A stretch of DNA of 64,000 bases from Gnetum montanum (taxonomy: Eukaryota > Streptophyta > Gnetopsida > Gnetales > Gnetaceae), in contig MNCI01017655.1 in NCBI GenBank assembly GCA_015680685.1, positions 436,156 through 500,155 of the forward strand, given 5' to 3'. Below the pieces are notes generated by a model. It searched no databases. It was not told the DNA's origin and saw only the letters and a list, made by a program, of their open reading frames with translations. The position numbers were made by a program, and so were the translations under genes. Positions 1-10,744 of this stretch are shown in pieces; position 1 is the stretch's first letter; every line of letters begins with the position of its first letter.

Positions 1-90
1 TTTCAAATCCTTGAAACCTTTTTATAGGTTTCAAAAGGTAGTTAGATTCTAAAATATCTTAGCTAACTTCTCTCCCAAGTAAGGAAGTTA

Positions 91-220
91 TAACTTGCCC
101 AACAGGTTAGGAGATCTTACTTGCCTAACAAGCTAGGAAATCTTACTTGCCCAACAAGTTAGGAAATCTTACTTGCCCAACAAGTTAGGAGATCTTACTT
201 GCCCAACAAGCTAGGAAGTT
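91..220. repeat. 26-bp tandem repeat, five units
   Basis: Five consecutive 26-bp units start at 91, 117, 143, 169 and 195. Each contains the core ACTTGCCCAACAAG followed by TTAGGA or CTAGGA. The copies differ at only a few bases and there is no spacer between them, so this is a simple direct tandem array. No ORF crosses it convincingly. Confidence 0.9.
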
Positions 221-1038
221 TGGAAGTTAGGAGAAAATCATGCTAATATTGGCATGTGTCTTTACACATTTTACAAATATTTCTTTCATAAATCTCAATT
301 AAAAATTAAAGCCAAGGTCTTCATACTATAGGAGCTTTATTCAATTGTTATTATTTTTTTTAAGTTTCCAGTTGTTGAATATCATTAACCACCGATACTC
401 TAGTAATTTCATAAACAGGTGGTAATAAGAAGATAATTTAGCATATACCTTAGTGTAAACGTGGGTGAAGGTAGCTATATAGTCTTTGGAGTTAATAAGG
501 CCGATCTTTACAAAATAAATCATCTGCATTTGCATGTCCCTACACCTTATTATTATTTATTTATTTGTTTTTTGAACCCACGTACTAGTAAATTGCTGCA
601 CGGATAATAAGTAATAGTTGCAAGAATGACAAGAGTAATCAGCTGGTCGGTCGTTCTTCAACTGCTAGTTTGTTTCTTTCCTTCTTTCCTTTTGCACAAA
701 ATCCGTAAAAATGGACACATGTTCTAACCCATTCTCGGTGCTGACTCCTGCAATCGTGGTTTGTTGGACACAACCATGCTGCCAAAGTTAACATACAACA
801 TCGACCTTGACCTCTTCTTATTTTCTGTAGTCCGTCTCATGTTGATGTCTTGAATCTGAATTTCTTGCTTGCCGTTGTGAATTTGATGCAATTTTGTTCA
901 TGCTCCCAAAGTAGAAGCGTGGATGTGTTGCTATCGCCATTGGCTATATTGTTTCATGCCTTCTCTCGCAAAAATCATCTTTCTTTTGGTAAATTTGAAA
1001 ATAATAACCAGGAGAAGCCTAGGAACCATCCTTGGGAT
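221..1038. other. No supported gene
   Basis: AT-rich sequence with short T/C runs, for example around 660-690. No ORF has family similarity I recognise. The stretch directly before 1039 may hold further decayed parts of the PEPC fragment, but I could not align any of it. Confidence 0.5.
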
Positions 1039-1568
1039 ATGCTGTGAAATGTCTTGTGCAACAAGTGGCCCTTCTTCTGCGTCACCCTTGATCTGGCGAA
1101 AATGATGTTCCCCAAGGGTGACCCTAGAATTACATCTTTGTATGATAAGCTGCTCGTGGATCCCCAACTGCTATCGCTTGGTCAACAGCTCTGCGACAAC
1201 TACCTCGAGACCAAGAGCCTCCTCCTCTAGGCCTGGATGGATATTTGTTCAATCGTTCACTCATGGAATGAATTTGTTTGGAATGAAAAATGATGGATTT
1301 CGCTTACAGTTTGAAGAATTAGGAAATGAATTAGGAAATGCATGTTCCCCATTTGGACATTTATGAAATTTGTGTCTCCCTAGTTTAGGCTTGCTACTCT
1401 CCTCCCCTAGAAAGAGGCAAGATTTTAGGATTCTCTGATTTTGTTGAATGAAATTTTGTCCCTTTTTCTTCTCGTCAGGTTGCCAGGCACAGAGAGGTGT
1501 TGGAAGGTGATCTGTATCTGAAGCAGTGGCTAAGACTTCATGATTCATACATCACGAATCTAAATGTG
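1039..1568 (+). pseudogene. PPC: Phosphoenolpyruvate carboxylase gene fragment, two exons with intron
   Basis: The first coding block (1039-1227) reads in one frame and includes [26 protein letters not shown] and ETKSLLL. The second (1479-1568) includes HREVLEGDLYLKQ and DSYITNLNV. In plant PEPC these two blocks are adjacent in the C-terminal third of the roughly 965-residue enzyme, which makes oxaloacetate from phosphoenolpyruvate and bicarbonate in the cytosol. Between them lies about 250 bp ending in a pyrimidine-rich tract and CAG, so the intron is kept and this is not a processed copy. Damage: an in-frame TGA at 1045, TAG at 1228 where the family has Gln, and GC instead of GT at the donor. 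Nothing upstream or downstream of the two blocks aligns. It is a dead fragment, either a decayed paralogue or a piece carried here by a mobile element. Confidence 0.85.
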
Positions 1569-2270
1569 CATGAAGGGTATTGCAGTCGGAATGCTAGAAC
1601 ATTGGTTAATCATATCTAGTTCTCATCATCTTCCAAGTAAGGAGTGGCTTATGCTTTTCTCTATGTTAAGTCTCAGTATCATCCTGTTAGAAATAAACCA
1701 TAATAGAGCCTAATATTTTTGTATTTTCCTCTTGTGAAAATAGGTTTAGGAAAAAGAGAAAACTGCCTCTTTGTTGTTCATTGCCACTGTGTTTTTTTTT
1801 GAGTTTTTAAATGCTGCAAAATTGATGAAGAAAAAAGAGAAGCTGCACGTAAGCCCACGAATCTTGTCGGAGTAAAAACATGCATCTATCTTGTTAACTT
1901 CAACATTTTCATTTCATCAATCCTTAGTGCTGTTTCCACCCCACCCACTGAAATTGAGATACTTGGTTTGTCTACTCGTATTCAATGCATTTCTGAAAGA
2001 GAGCAGTGCATTCTCTTATTTCCATTAATCCTCATTCCAATTGTGATACCGACGGTGACTAGAAAGTCAGCAACGCACAAGTATAACGCATAGCTCTTGT
2101 TACCAACAATGCATTTACATGCAAGGCCATCATTTCTCCCCAAAATGAAAGCATACGAGATTTTGAAACTCTCTTACCCTTTTATTCTGGCCTCGTAAAT
2201 AATCACAGCAGAGAAGTGCATTCCTTGAGAAGATTTTTTAATTAAACCTTTTCCTAAAAAAAAAATTTAT
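1569..2270. other. No supported gene
   Basis: I see no recognisable coding sequence on either strand and no LTR signature. The A-rich run at 2258-2268 immediately precedes the truncated Athila pol. Confidence 0.45.
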
Positions 2271-3850
2271 TATGCCAACCTATTCCATGAAATGGCCAAA
2301 TGTGCCAACAATTACATGCTTAGATATAAGGTGTTTATGCACACTGATTATAGTGCCATCAGCTTCCTAATGAATAAGCCGACGATGAGCCCTTGTGTCA
2401 TACGATGGTTGGTGATCTTGTAGGAATTTGATCTCATGATGGTAGATTGAAAGGGCATTGAGAATGTGGTCACTAATCACTTGTCTCAGTTACGATGGGG
2501 TGACAAAGAGGAAGAAAGCCCATTATTTGATACATTTCCTAATGAACTCCTCTTTACTGGGGCTATAATTGAACAAATTCCCAATGAGCCAAAATGGTAT
2601 GATAACATTCTAACCTATCTTCTCACTCAAGAGATGTTGGACCACTGGAAGAAATAGTAGTTTCTTCACTAGGTAAAGCACTTCATGGAGATCAATGGAC
2701 ACCTCTATAAGGTGTGCGCTAATGGCTTGGTTCATTGGTATGTCCTTGATGCTAATCAACTACGCGTGCTTCAAGATGCTCATGAAGGTCCTTGTGGAGG
2801 ACACTATGTTGGGAGACACATGGTCATTAAAATCTTGATGGTAGAGTATAATTGGCCAACACTCTTCAGGGATGCCCATCATTATGTCTGCTCTTATGAA
2901 TGGTGCCAACAAGATGGTGGAATGACTGCTCAAATAGAGAGACCTCAATAATGGATTTAACCACTAGAACAATTTAACATCTAGGTCATTGATTTCATGG
3001 GTCCCATAATGTCCATGTCAAATGGAAAGGCATACATCATAGTCGCTATTGACTATTGTATGAAATGGGCAGAAGTAGTAGTCGTCATCGACTATACATC
3101 CTCTACTATTGTTTGGTTTGTACAAAAAAATATTGTAAACAAGTTTGGTATGCCATGTGCATTCATTTTTGTCAATGGAACTCATTTTACAGGCACTACT
3201 TTTCAAAAGCTCGTGCAACACTTGGGGGTTGAACATAAACTCACAACACCTTACCATCCCCAAGCTAATGGTCAAGCTGAGGTTACCAATAGAAAAATCA
3301 CAAGAATACTAACAAGAACTATTAGCATGTATAGGAAGGACTAGAGTATAAAACTCAATAATGCCCTTTGGGCCTACTGCTCAACTTGGAAACTTCCTAT
3401 AGGCTACTCTTCCTATGAGCTTGTGTACGGCAAACTACCAACACTTCCTATTCAATCTAAACTCCGTACACTTTCAATGGCATGTAACCTTGACCTTGAC
3501 TTAAGTCTAGCCCAAAAAGAAAGACTAATGAATCTCAACCTACTAGAAAAAAATTGATTAGTAACCTTATCATCTAATGAGTTGCACAAGGGCTATAACA
3601 AAAAGCATCATGACCTGAAAATTAGAAAAGTAAAATTTCAACTACAAGACAAGGTTCTTTACTATGTACCTCAATGAATTAAGTTCCAAAAATTGTGGGA
3701 AGGACCTTACATCATTTATGAAACTTTTCCTTCAGGGGTCATGATGATCTATAAACCTATGAGCCCAAACAAGAAATAGTTGGTCAACATCCAACAAATT
3801 AAATCTTTCCATGAGCATACACTAGCTAATACAACAAGCACCTCATCAGA
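2271..3850 (+). pseudogene. pol: Gypsy RNase H-integrase remnant
   Basis: The RNase H end is visible as MHTDYSAISFLMNKP with the following MVD and NHLS motifs (to about 2500). After a linker come the integrase zinc-binding region (about 2760-2920, GGHYVGRHM and a CSYEWC pair) and the catalytic core (2990-3300). The core has VIDFMGP, VNGTHF and HPQANGQAEVTNR. The second catalytic Asp, normally in a DNG motif, is replaced, so the enzyme would be dead even without the stops at about 2424, 2450, 2657, 2949 and 3342. The C-terminal part (LWEGPYIIYETFPSG and VNIQQIKSF) runs to about 3810 and matches the tail of the G integrase at 27851-28201. The strand and order fit the LTR at 6026. Confidence 0.88.
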
Positions 3851-4523
3851 TGGACAACTATGATCCATATTTCATATCTCCTCATCCTTTCAACTTATTC
3901 ATGGGGGAGATGGCCAACCATGCTAATCATTTAAGCGGCTCTTTAGTTTTTCAAATTTTTTGTTTTACACATTCTTTATTTTACATCTTTTTTGTTTTTG
4001 TGTTATTAATATTTTCTAATTTTTGTTTCACACCATTGTTAGTACATTTGCTATTTTTTAAATATTCTACACTTTCTTTTATATTTTCTTTTATTTTTAT
4101 GTGATTTTCTAACCTTTTTTTTAATAAGTGTGAGGTACATTGGTAATGCATTACTTGATGGTGGTATGTACTATTATTTTTATTTGATTGTTGGTGTTTG
4201 GTTTCTAGCTTTGAATTACATTACAGATAATTAGGACATGGTTTCTTTTTATGTAACATGGAGTGAGTCCACAACATCGACCCATCCACACACTCTATGG
4301 TTTTTCTTGTTTTGGAAATGTGTAGTTCCTTTTTTATTAATAAAACATTAATAAATTTGTGACTTTGGTAGTTTTCGAAATTGGGAAGGATTCAAAGATT
4401 TGAATAGGGTGTGGCTTCAAGGGGATTCGGTATTCTTTTTTCTTTTCTATTTGCTTGGGTGCATGTGTGTTTCCATGAATTTCTTACCATTTCATGCTAA
4501 TCAATAAAGGAAGTTGAATAAGT

Positions 4524-4810
4524 CCTTGCATGGTGTGGTTCTCATCAGAAAAAAAAAAGAAAAAAATAATGAGACTTCAAAGCACACTCCTTCCATAAAA
4601 TAAATGCATACATCCTTGCATGGTGTGGTTCTCATCAAGAAAAGAAAAAAAAAAGGGAAAAGATAAAAAATAGATGAGGATTCAAAGCACACCCCTTGGA
4701 AAAAATAAATGCATGTGTCTTTGCATGGTGTGGTTCCCATTTCAAAAAAAAAAAAAAAACAAGAAAAAACAATGGAAATTCAAAACACACCCTTTAGATA
4801 GAATAAATGG
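4524..4810. repeat. About 90-105-bp tandem repeat, three units
   Basis: Units start at 4524, 4614 and 4719. Each begins CYTTGCATGGTGTGGTTC, then has a long A/G run and the block TTCAAAGCACAC, then AATAAATG. Length differences come mainly from the A-rich run. Confidence 0.85.
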
Positions 4811-5747
4811 ATTATAAGCACTAGTTATGGGACTAGTATCTTCTAATTAAGGCCCTTCCTCACTTCCTACTTCTTCTCTAATAAGGAACAATGGTTGTTC
4901 TATGGGAGCACTCTTGTATCTTAGGGGATGGATTAGTCTTAGAATGTTGATGCGAAGTCATTGAATGTGGTTGGTTTTGGTTTAGACTAAGGATGGATTC
5001 TATCAAGTCATTTAACTACAAAATCCACAAGGGACTTCATGTGACCCTAATTAGGAACTCCATTCTACCCCCTTTCTCATCCATCTATGCTTTCCATGTC
5101 TCACCTTACTACCAATTTCATATGTTGGTTCGATGTCTTGGTTTGATGTGTCAAAATTCTTAGTTAGTTTTTTTTTGGGTTTTTGTACTTAACCTTATAT
5201 AACCATTAATCATCCATGGAGCCCATGGACTCTTTAGTTTGAAGTTATGCAAGGGCATAAAAGGCCTATGCCTACTTTGGGGAGAACCCACTTGCATATC
5301 TTTTGGTTGGGTTAGTTACATTCTTTATCCTTAGACATTTTTATAATCAAATTATTTTTGTTTACCTCATCAATGACATTTAATTATACACATCTCACAA
5401 TAGTTTTCAATGAATTCTTCTTTTCATTGTTGTGAATTCTTATACCTTCTTCAAATATTTCCTTGTATTAAAAGTTTTCAAATTTAATGAACTTCTTAAT
5501 TTAATTAACCCTATTTGTCAGCCTTCCTGCTAACACTACTCAAGGAACCAATCAACCACAATCACAACCTAGCTAAGTGTAACCATTGACAAAATAAGGC
5601 ATTTAATAGTTATGTGTTACACATTGCATACTAATTCATGATTTTTTTATGATTGTAGTGGGAAGCATGGATTGGAAACGAGACTATCGTCACCAAGGAT
5701 GATGTAACAGTACCACACAATGAGAATCGTCTATGCTTGTTGGATCT

Positions 5748-5774
5748 CTTCTCTCTCTCTCTCTCTCTCTCTCA
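5748..5774. repeat. TC dinucleotide microsatellite
   Basis: About twelve nearly perfect TC units with one interruption. Confidence 0.9.
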
Positions 5775-6025
5775 CATTCTTCTACTACCAAAAGGTGTTG
5801 GATGTCAATATTTTCCAGGGTGTTCACTCCTCTTCTCATGAACACCCAATTTTATAAAAAATGTAATTCTGTATACTTGGGCACTAAAAGTCTATATGTT
5901 TGTTTCATCTAAGTTAGTTTGTGTGAGAGTCAATAATCCCATACCTATCCAATATGTTATGTTGTAAAGAACATGTTCCTCCTCTTCTTCACTTGAGGAT
6001 AAATTTTCATTCAGTCATGGGGGTA

Positions 6026-6851
6026 TGATGAAACACGTTTATTTTTGGCCCCAACATTGGGGCCTTGGTCTGACGTCGCATGTCTAACGTCAGGGTGTAT
6101 ACCCCAAGTCTATAAATGCTACCCCTAGGCTCTAATTTTTGATAGTTAGTTTTTGGTCATTCTTAGTCAGAGTAGTAAAGCTCTTGCAGTTTATTTTCCT
6201 CAAAGTAAGAATATTTTCTAAGTGCCCACAGAAGGAGTCTAAAGTGTGTATGGTTCTTTGTTCAAGCACTAATGTACCTAAGTGTAGTAGTGTGACAAGA
6301 ATAAAACAAACTCTTTTAATAATCCTTGTAGCACTGAGAATAGCTTAATATTTTCTTTAATGCATTTTACTTTCTTTCTCTTTATTTTTATGCATTTGAA
6401 TTAAGCAATTTATTTTTAGTAGTTAATGAACATAAGCATGACCACTTCAAGCATTCATATAGTACTTGGTAACCCAGCAATGCTTAATGTTTGGTAGCCC
6501 AGGAGTGCTATATGTGTTGAGGATGTGTCCAGGAAAGTGGGACAGTTACTTATGTTAGGCTATCTAGGCAATAGACATTAGTTTTCAATCTACTCTACCC
6601 TTATTCTTGTTGTAGGTGATTACATCCATAAAATATAAAATGACAAAAATACATATACCTCAAATACACTTAAACTATACCCTTGAGCCTCACAAGTGTA
6701 GTTGGGAAGACAATGAACATTCTCAACATTGTTTCACTTCCTAGAGAAACTAGTGTACAAGATAACTATAGGTTCATAGAATTTGATTGGATCATATGTA
6801 ACACCTTAGTGATTCGTATGGTTGGGCATAGGGGTACCTCGCTACTCATCA
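6026..6851 (+). mobile_element. 3' LTR of the Athila fragment
   Basis: 826 bp, beginning TGATGAAACACG and ending CTACTCATCA, preceded by GGGGGTA. The length and layout resemble the 851- and 866-bp LTRs of G, including a TATA box near position 85 and a shared TACTTGGTAA block in the second half. Confidence 0.8.
6047..6117 (+). promoter_or_regulatory. LTR promoter: hairpin, two TGACG-type boxes, TATA
   Basis: Within the U3 part of the LTR are an 8-bp perfect inverted repeat with a 2-nt loop (6047-6064, GGCCCCAA/TTGGGGCC), TGACGTC at 6071 and TAACGTCA at 6085 in opposite orientation, and TATAAATG at 6111. Paired TGACG motifs upstream of TATA are the layout of plant bZIP (TGA-factor) sites. Function is inferred. 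Confidence 0.55.
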
Positions 6852-7051
6852 CCAGACAAGAAGATGATTATCTTGAAGGTCACCATGCATGCAGTAGGAA
6901 AAACTATTTCCTCATAATAAATTCCTTTAATTTAACAAAATCCTTTGGTAACTTGTCGAGCTTTATACTTCTCTAGGATTTCATCATCCTTCAATTTGGT
7001 CATAAAGACCTAGCGATTCTTAATAGGTATTCTTTTTTTTGGACAAGGAAC
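6852..7051 (-). pseudogene. pol: Ty1/copia reverse transcriptase, second part
   Basis: Reading on -, the sequence encodes VFMTKLKDDE, EKYKARQVTKGF and YYEEIVFPTACMVTFK. These are the N-terminal RT blocks of plant copia elements, usually RWVFK.K and YKARLVAKG. Stops are present. The upstream half of the same RT lies at 8225-8290, on the other side of a solo LTR. The downstream half is lost at 6851, where the Athila LTR abuts. Confidence 0.85.
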
Positions 7052-8224
7052 ATGTTGACCTTTTGGTATGTAAAAACCTTAAGGAAAATGGAAAAGAAGG
7101 ATGTTTGTGTGGATGGATGCTATGTTTGTAGGACTAGAACATGAAATAAAGAAGAACTCAAGAGATAACATCTACAAAGACATAAAAGAAGAGTTAAGGA
7201 ATGAAGAGCTACAACAAGATAAGACTACAAGAGCTTAAGTGGGAGCAAGGATGAAAATGAAGACTATAACAACATGAAAAAGTTTCCAAGACCAGAGATG
7301 AGTCAAATTAATTAAAGAAAGCATCAAGAAGTAAAGCCCAAAAGTAGAAGACATCTTGGCCAAGGTGTAGAAGAACTAGAGAAGACATTTTGCTAAAATT
7401 GTAGATGTCTCTTGTCCAGAGAAGACATCTACATGTAGATGTCTCCTTTGGTGGAGATACGTCTTCCTTGAATTGGGCTCTATATAGTGAGATGTCATTA
7501 TTTCAAAGAATATATCTTCCCTAGCCATTAGATAACTATAGCACAAATTTTGAGGTGATTTCAGAAACATCAAGACTATAAGAAGGCTTCATTCTCTTGG
7601 AAAATGTGCAAGTGTGTTGTGCATGAATAATCACTATCAAAGTAATCATTGCATGCTCTACTTGTGTACCTAATTTTTCATATCATTTGGTTGTGTATTG
7701 TACTTCATTATCTTATCATCTATGTTGTTGTATTAAGTGCTATTGAACTATGCCTCAAAGTAAAGGATTTGTAAATTAGTTACATTCTTTCTTTGAGATT
7801 TTATTTCTCTTTTTGTTGCCTTGCTAGGGTTGGTGTGCTTCTTGCAAGAAGACATTATCCTTGAGCTTGTTGGGATCTTGTGGGATTGAGTGTTGGTGTA
7901 GTTCCATAACACTTTAGAGTGGAGCTCAAGTTGTAAAGGTTGTGGGATCTTAGAAATAACATTCTAAATTCATCATGACCTTGAGGGTTTGAGTGGATTC
8001 ATGGTGATGAATCTCTCCAGAGCAAAGCTTAGAGCTTGTATAGGGAGTAGTACCCTTCAAACCACATTTTGAGTGAAACAAAGTCTATAGATGAGCAAGT
8101 GATCTACCATTTGAGTGTGTAGTACCCAAGTTGGGGAATCACATAAAATTGGTTTGTGTTTTTGTTGAAGAATTTTTGATTTGGGGAACTTATTCATCCC
8201 TTCCTTCTAAGTTCTACAATCCTT
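7052..8224 (+). mobile_element. Solo LTR of the gag-only copia family
   Basis: It begins TGTTGACCTTTTGG and contains agacatct motifs and the AACTTATTCATCCC end block. It is recognisably the reverse complement of the LTRs at 51979-53190 and 56386-57548, at nearly the same length (about 1.17 kb). Copia RT codons continue directly on both sides, which marks it as an insertion. The candidate target duplication is GGAAC (7047-7051) against AGAAC (8225-8229), four of five bases. No internal region remains. Confidence 0.82.
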
Positions 8225-9020
8225 AGAACCAATTCCCATACTTCCCTCTTTTCCATCATTTTAAATTCAGGCTCCATTTCCTTTTTTGAGTGATCCATTG
8301 TAAAGGCTTAAGCAACTGTCTTTGAAGCTTCTTTATTAGGTATTATAATGTTATTAATAATATCATTATGATACAATTCATTATACTGACCTCATATAAG
8401 TCTTAGCTTAGTAAAATCTAGATTTTCCTAGTCTCTATCACTCTTAATCATTTGTTTCCATGCTCAAGATCTCATAGGTACTTCATTATTATTATCTTTA
8501 TTATCTTGAGGATTAAGATTTCTGAAAGTTAAATTGACTTGTTCATCCTCATCATGATGCTAATGTGAGCTAGCTATAGGGGTACAATCATCATCATAAT
8601 CATTATTGTTATTGTAATCAATATTCATAGGACTCTTGTGAACTAGTTTGTCTTGTAATAATTCATCTTCATTAAACATCACATTTCTTATAATTACCAA
8701 TCATTCTTCCTCTAGATTCCAAATTTGATGATCTTTTGTATGGAGTCCATATTCTACAAATTATTTTTCCTTTTCTATTGGACTTGATTTGGTTTGTGTT
8801 AAGATGTGATAATATGCTCTATAGCCAACAATTCGTAAATATATAAAGTTTTCTAGACTGGATTTAGACACTTTGTAAATAGAGAGTAGGGCTTCTATTA
8901 ATAATGTGAATTGTAGCATCATACTCCTTCCAAAAGACATCATCTAATTTGGATTGGGCTAGCATGTATCATACCATCTTAGCAATTGTCCAATTTTTAC
9001 ACTCAACTATATCATTCTGT
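8225..9020 (-). pseudogene. pol: Ty1/copia integrase C-terminus and RT start
   Basis: On -, from 9020 downward, the reading gives NDIVECKNWTIAKMV, then FWKEYDATIHIINRSPT (the plant copia integrase block before the GKR-like region), then the segment at 8761-8943 with RIVGYRAYYHI. A hydrophilic linker rich in Asn/Asp follows. The RT opening MEPEFKMMEKREVWELV (8225-8290) corresponds to the family block EE...WELV. Stops and frameshifts are frequent. It is the oldest element of this stretch, since it is hit by both the solo LTR and the Athila insertion. Confidence 0.85.
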
Positions 9021-9499
9021 TATGAAAAGTAGGTGTTAATGTACAGATTTTGGTCACACAGTAATGCCCTTCAAAAACTTATTTTAAGAGACTGTTGGCT
9101 AGGGCATATTTTATATGGGTATAGAAACTTAAGAATAGTCTTAATTAATGAGGGTAATATGGTGTTTAACTTTTAACATTCTAGCTTTGTTATTATAAAT
9201 ACATAAAAGTGAACATTTCATAGATATGAGAAAATTGAAAATAAACTAGGATGTAATGTAAATAGAATTGCATGGTAAGAAACTTCAATACTGGATGAAA
9301 AATAAAATATATTAAAGCAATACACAACAAAATGATAATGTAAATAAAAGAGAAGTATCAATTCTCATCAAAGTTTTATAATAGCCAATGACACTTCTTA
9401 GGAACAACCTTGAAAACCACATTCACTAAGAATAGAGAAAAAGACAAATCTAGTAAGGACCACTTACCTTTGAATAGAGCCTTGCATGTTATCAGCAAG
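9021..9499. other. No supported gene
   Basis: AT-rich junction between the copia remnant and the gypsy gag remnant. I could not find an LTR edge or the rest of copia integrase here. Confidence 0.4.
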
Positions 9500-10700
9500 A
9501 TGAACTACTGCTTGTACAATCCTACCTTCATGGACTTCTAACTGGTAAACTTGCTTAAGGATTGCTGGACTATCGGTAAGCTAGAGAAAAAGTATTTATT
9601 GAGATACAACTCATAGTCTTCTTCTTGTCTCGCTTTGCCCTTCTCATCACCTCTTTTAGTCTTCTTATCTTGGTTGTCCTCCTTGTCTTTAGATTTGGAC
9701 TTGGATCCCTTCTTTCTTTCTTGGAAGTTTGTTTGCCCTTACTTTTGAATCCACCTAGATTCTTCTTAGCCTTGAGTGCCAAATCATAAGCCTCATCAAG
9801 AGTTTATGGCTCATAAAAAGAAAATTTCTATTGGTACACCATTTTGAGACCTCCTAAAAAGATTAAAGCCTATTCGTACTTTTCCTAGTTTACCTTAGCT
9901 TGATGGAATAGATCACAAAATTTCAGGTAGAATTCTTTGACATCTTTGTCACCTTGCCTTAGGAATTTTAACTTCATAATGGTTTCTTTTCTTTGGCAAG
10001 ACTGTTTAACTGTTCTCTTTAACCTTATTTTTATTAGTTTCCAATCACTGATAGGTTGATTATTTTTTATTTCATAACATTAGGTACCCATTTTCCATAA
10101 AGTAGAAGTCATACCTTTTAATTTGGATTCAATAATAAATACCCTCAAGTTATTTGATACCTCTTCCAATTGAAAATGCTTCTAAAGTACCTTTAACTAA
10201 CTTGCAAAAGCATTGGTGTCATCTACACCATTAAAAGTCTTTAACTTCACCTAAGAAATTATGACAACATTTTTGAATGCTTTAGAAAGTCTTACTTCAT
10301 CTCCCTCATCAAGCTTTCTTAGATAAGTGTTTAATACCATTGGATTTCTTAGATTTCTCATTTGAAAAATAAGATTCCCTTCCATTGGAATCCTTGGCTA
10401 ATGGTTTTCTACAATCCCATAGTTGGATTATCCTTCTTCTTCATTTTCTCCCTCTCCACCTTATTGTGAAACTTCTTCATTTGAATGCACATGCTCTTCA
10501 CCTTTGCATATTTGGATATGGATAGGACTAATATTCCTATCTACCTTTGCATTGATTTCATCTAACTAAGCAATCATCATCTAGAAGGTAGACTTAATGC
10601 TTTCCATGTCTTGATTTAGGACTTACACTTGTTTCTTCTTGGGTGCTATTTGAATTTGAAAAAATCCTCAACCAATATCTATGCAATAATTAACATAAAT
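9500..10700 (-). pseudogene. gag: Ty3/gypsy gag remnant
   Basis: On -, after a leader following the primer site, the sequence reads VKLKTFNGVDDTNAFAS, FQLEEVSNNLRVFIIESKL, LRQGDKDVKEFYLKFCDL and LDEAYDLALKAKKNLGG. It then becomes a Lys/Arg-rich tail (the ORF at 9570-9782). The pattern (FNG-DD, then a helical block with SLR.G..SV.EY-like spacing) is that of the retrotransposon gag domain of Ty3/gypsy elements. A CCHC knuckle is not seen. Stops interrupt it several times. Protease and pol are missing; copia sequence lies immediately downstream, so the element is truncated at its 3' side. Confidence 0.75.
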
Positions 10701-10728
10701 CTAAGTTCTAAAGCTTAACATAATTTAA

Positions 10729-10740
10729 GCTTTGATACCA
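10729..10740 (-). other. Primer-binding site, initiator-Met-tRNA type
   Basis: On - the sequence TGGTATCAAAGC stands 4 nt inside the LTR end. It matches the common plant primer site TGGTATCAGAGC with one change. Confidence 0.85.
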
Positions 10741-10744
10741 ATAA

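Larger units (their letters stand above)
3851..6025 (+). other. Non-coding 3' region of the Athila fragment
   Basis: It lies between the integrase end and the polypurine tract. It is rich in T tracts and contains a three-unit tandem repeat (4524-4810) and a TC microsatellite. G carries a much longer 3' region with an extra ORF; I see no trace of that ORF here. Confidence 0.6.
2271..6851 (+). mobile_element. 5'-truncated Athila-type Ty3/gypsy element
   Basis: The fragment starts abruptly inside RNase H, continues through integrase (to about 3850) and a 2.2-kb non-coding 3' region, and ends in a 3' LTR (6026-6851). The LTR is preceded by the polypurine-type tract CATGGGGGTA. The LTR ends and the sequence before its 5' end match the complete element G (21953-34977): both LTRs begin TGATRAA and end CTCATCA, and both share a TACTTGGTAA block. 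No 5' LTR, gag, protease or RT remains. The right end abuts copia RT sequence at 6852, so this element inserted into the older copia; CCAGA (6852-6856) is the candidate target duplication on that side. Confidence 0.85.

Noticed and set aside
91-220. Possible CRISPR-like array
   Set aside because: The 26-bp units follow each other directly without unique spacers, and the setting is a plant nuclear genome.
341-535. Small ORF on -
   Set aside because: AT-rich chance ORF with no family signature.
2271-3850. Endogenous pararetrovirus (caulimovirid) origin
   Set aside because: An integrase with H2C2 and DDE regions follows RNase H, and LTR and polypurine tract are present; no movement protein or coat motifs are seen.
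4501-4740. ORF on - with repeated TTPCKD blocks
   Set aside because: It is only the translation of the about 90-bp tandem repeat.
6683-6976. + ORF over the Athila LTR and copia RT junction
   Set aside because: The copia RT blocks are on the other strand and the LTR end lies within it.
7052-8224. Full copia element instead of a solo LTR
   Set aside because: Only one LTR length is present and copia RT codons of the host follow immediately on both sides.
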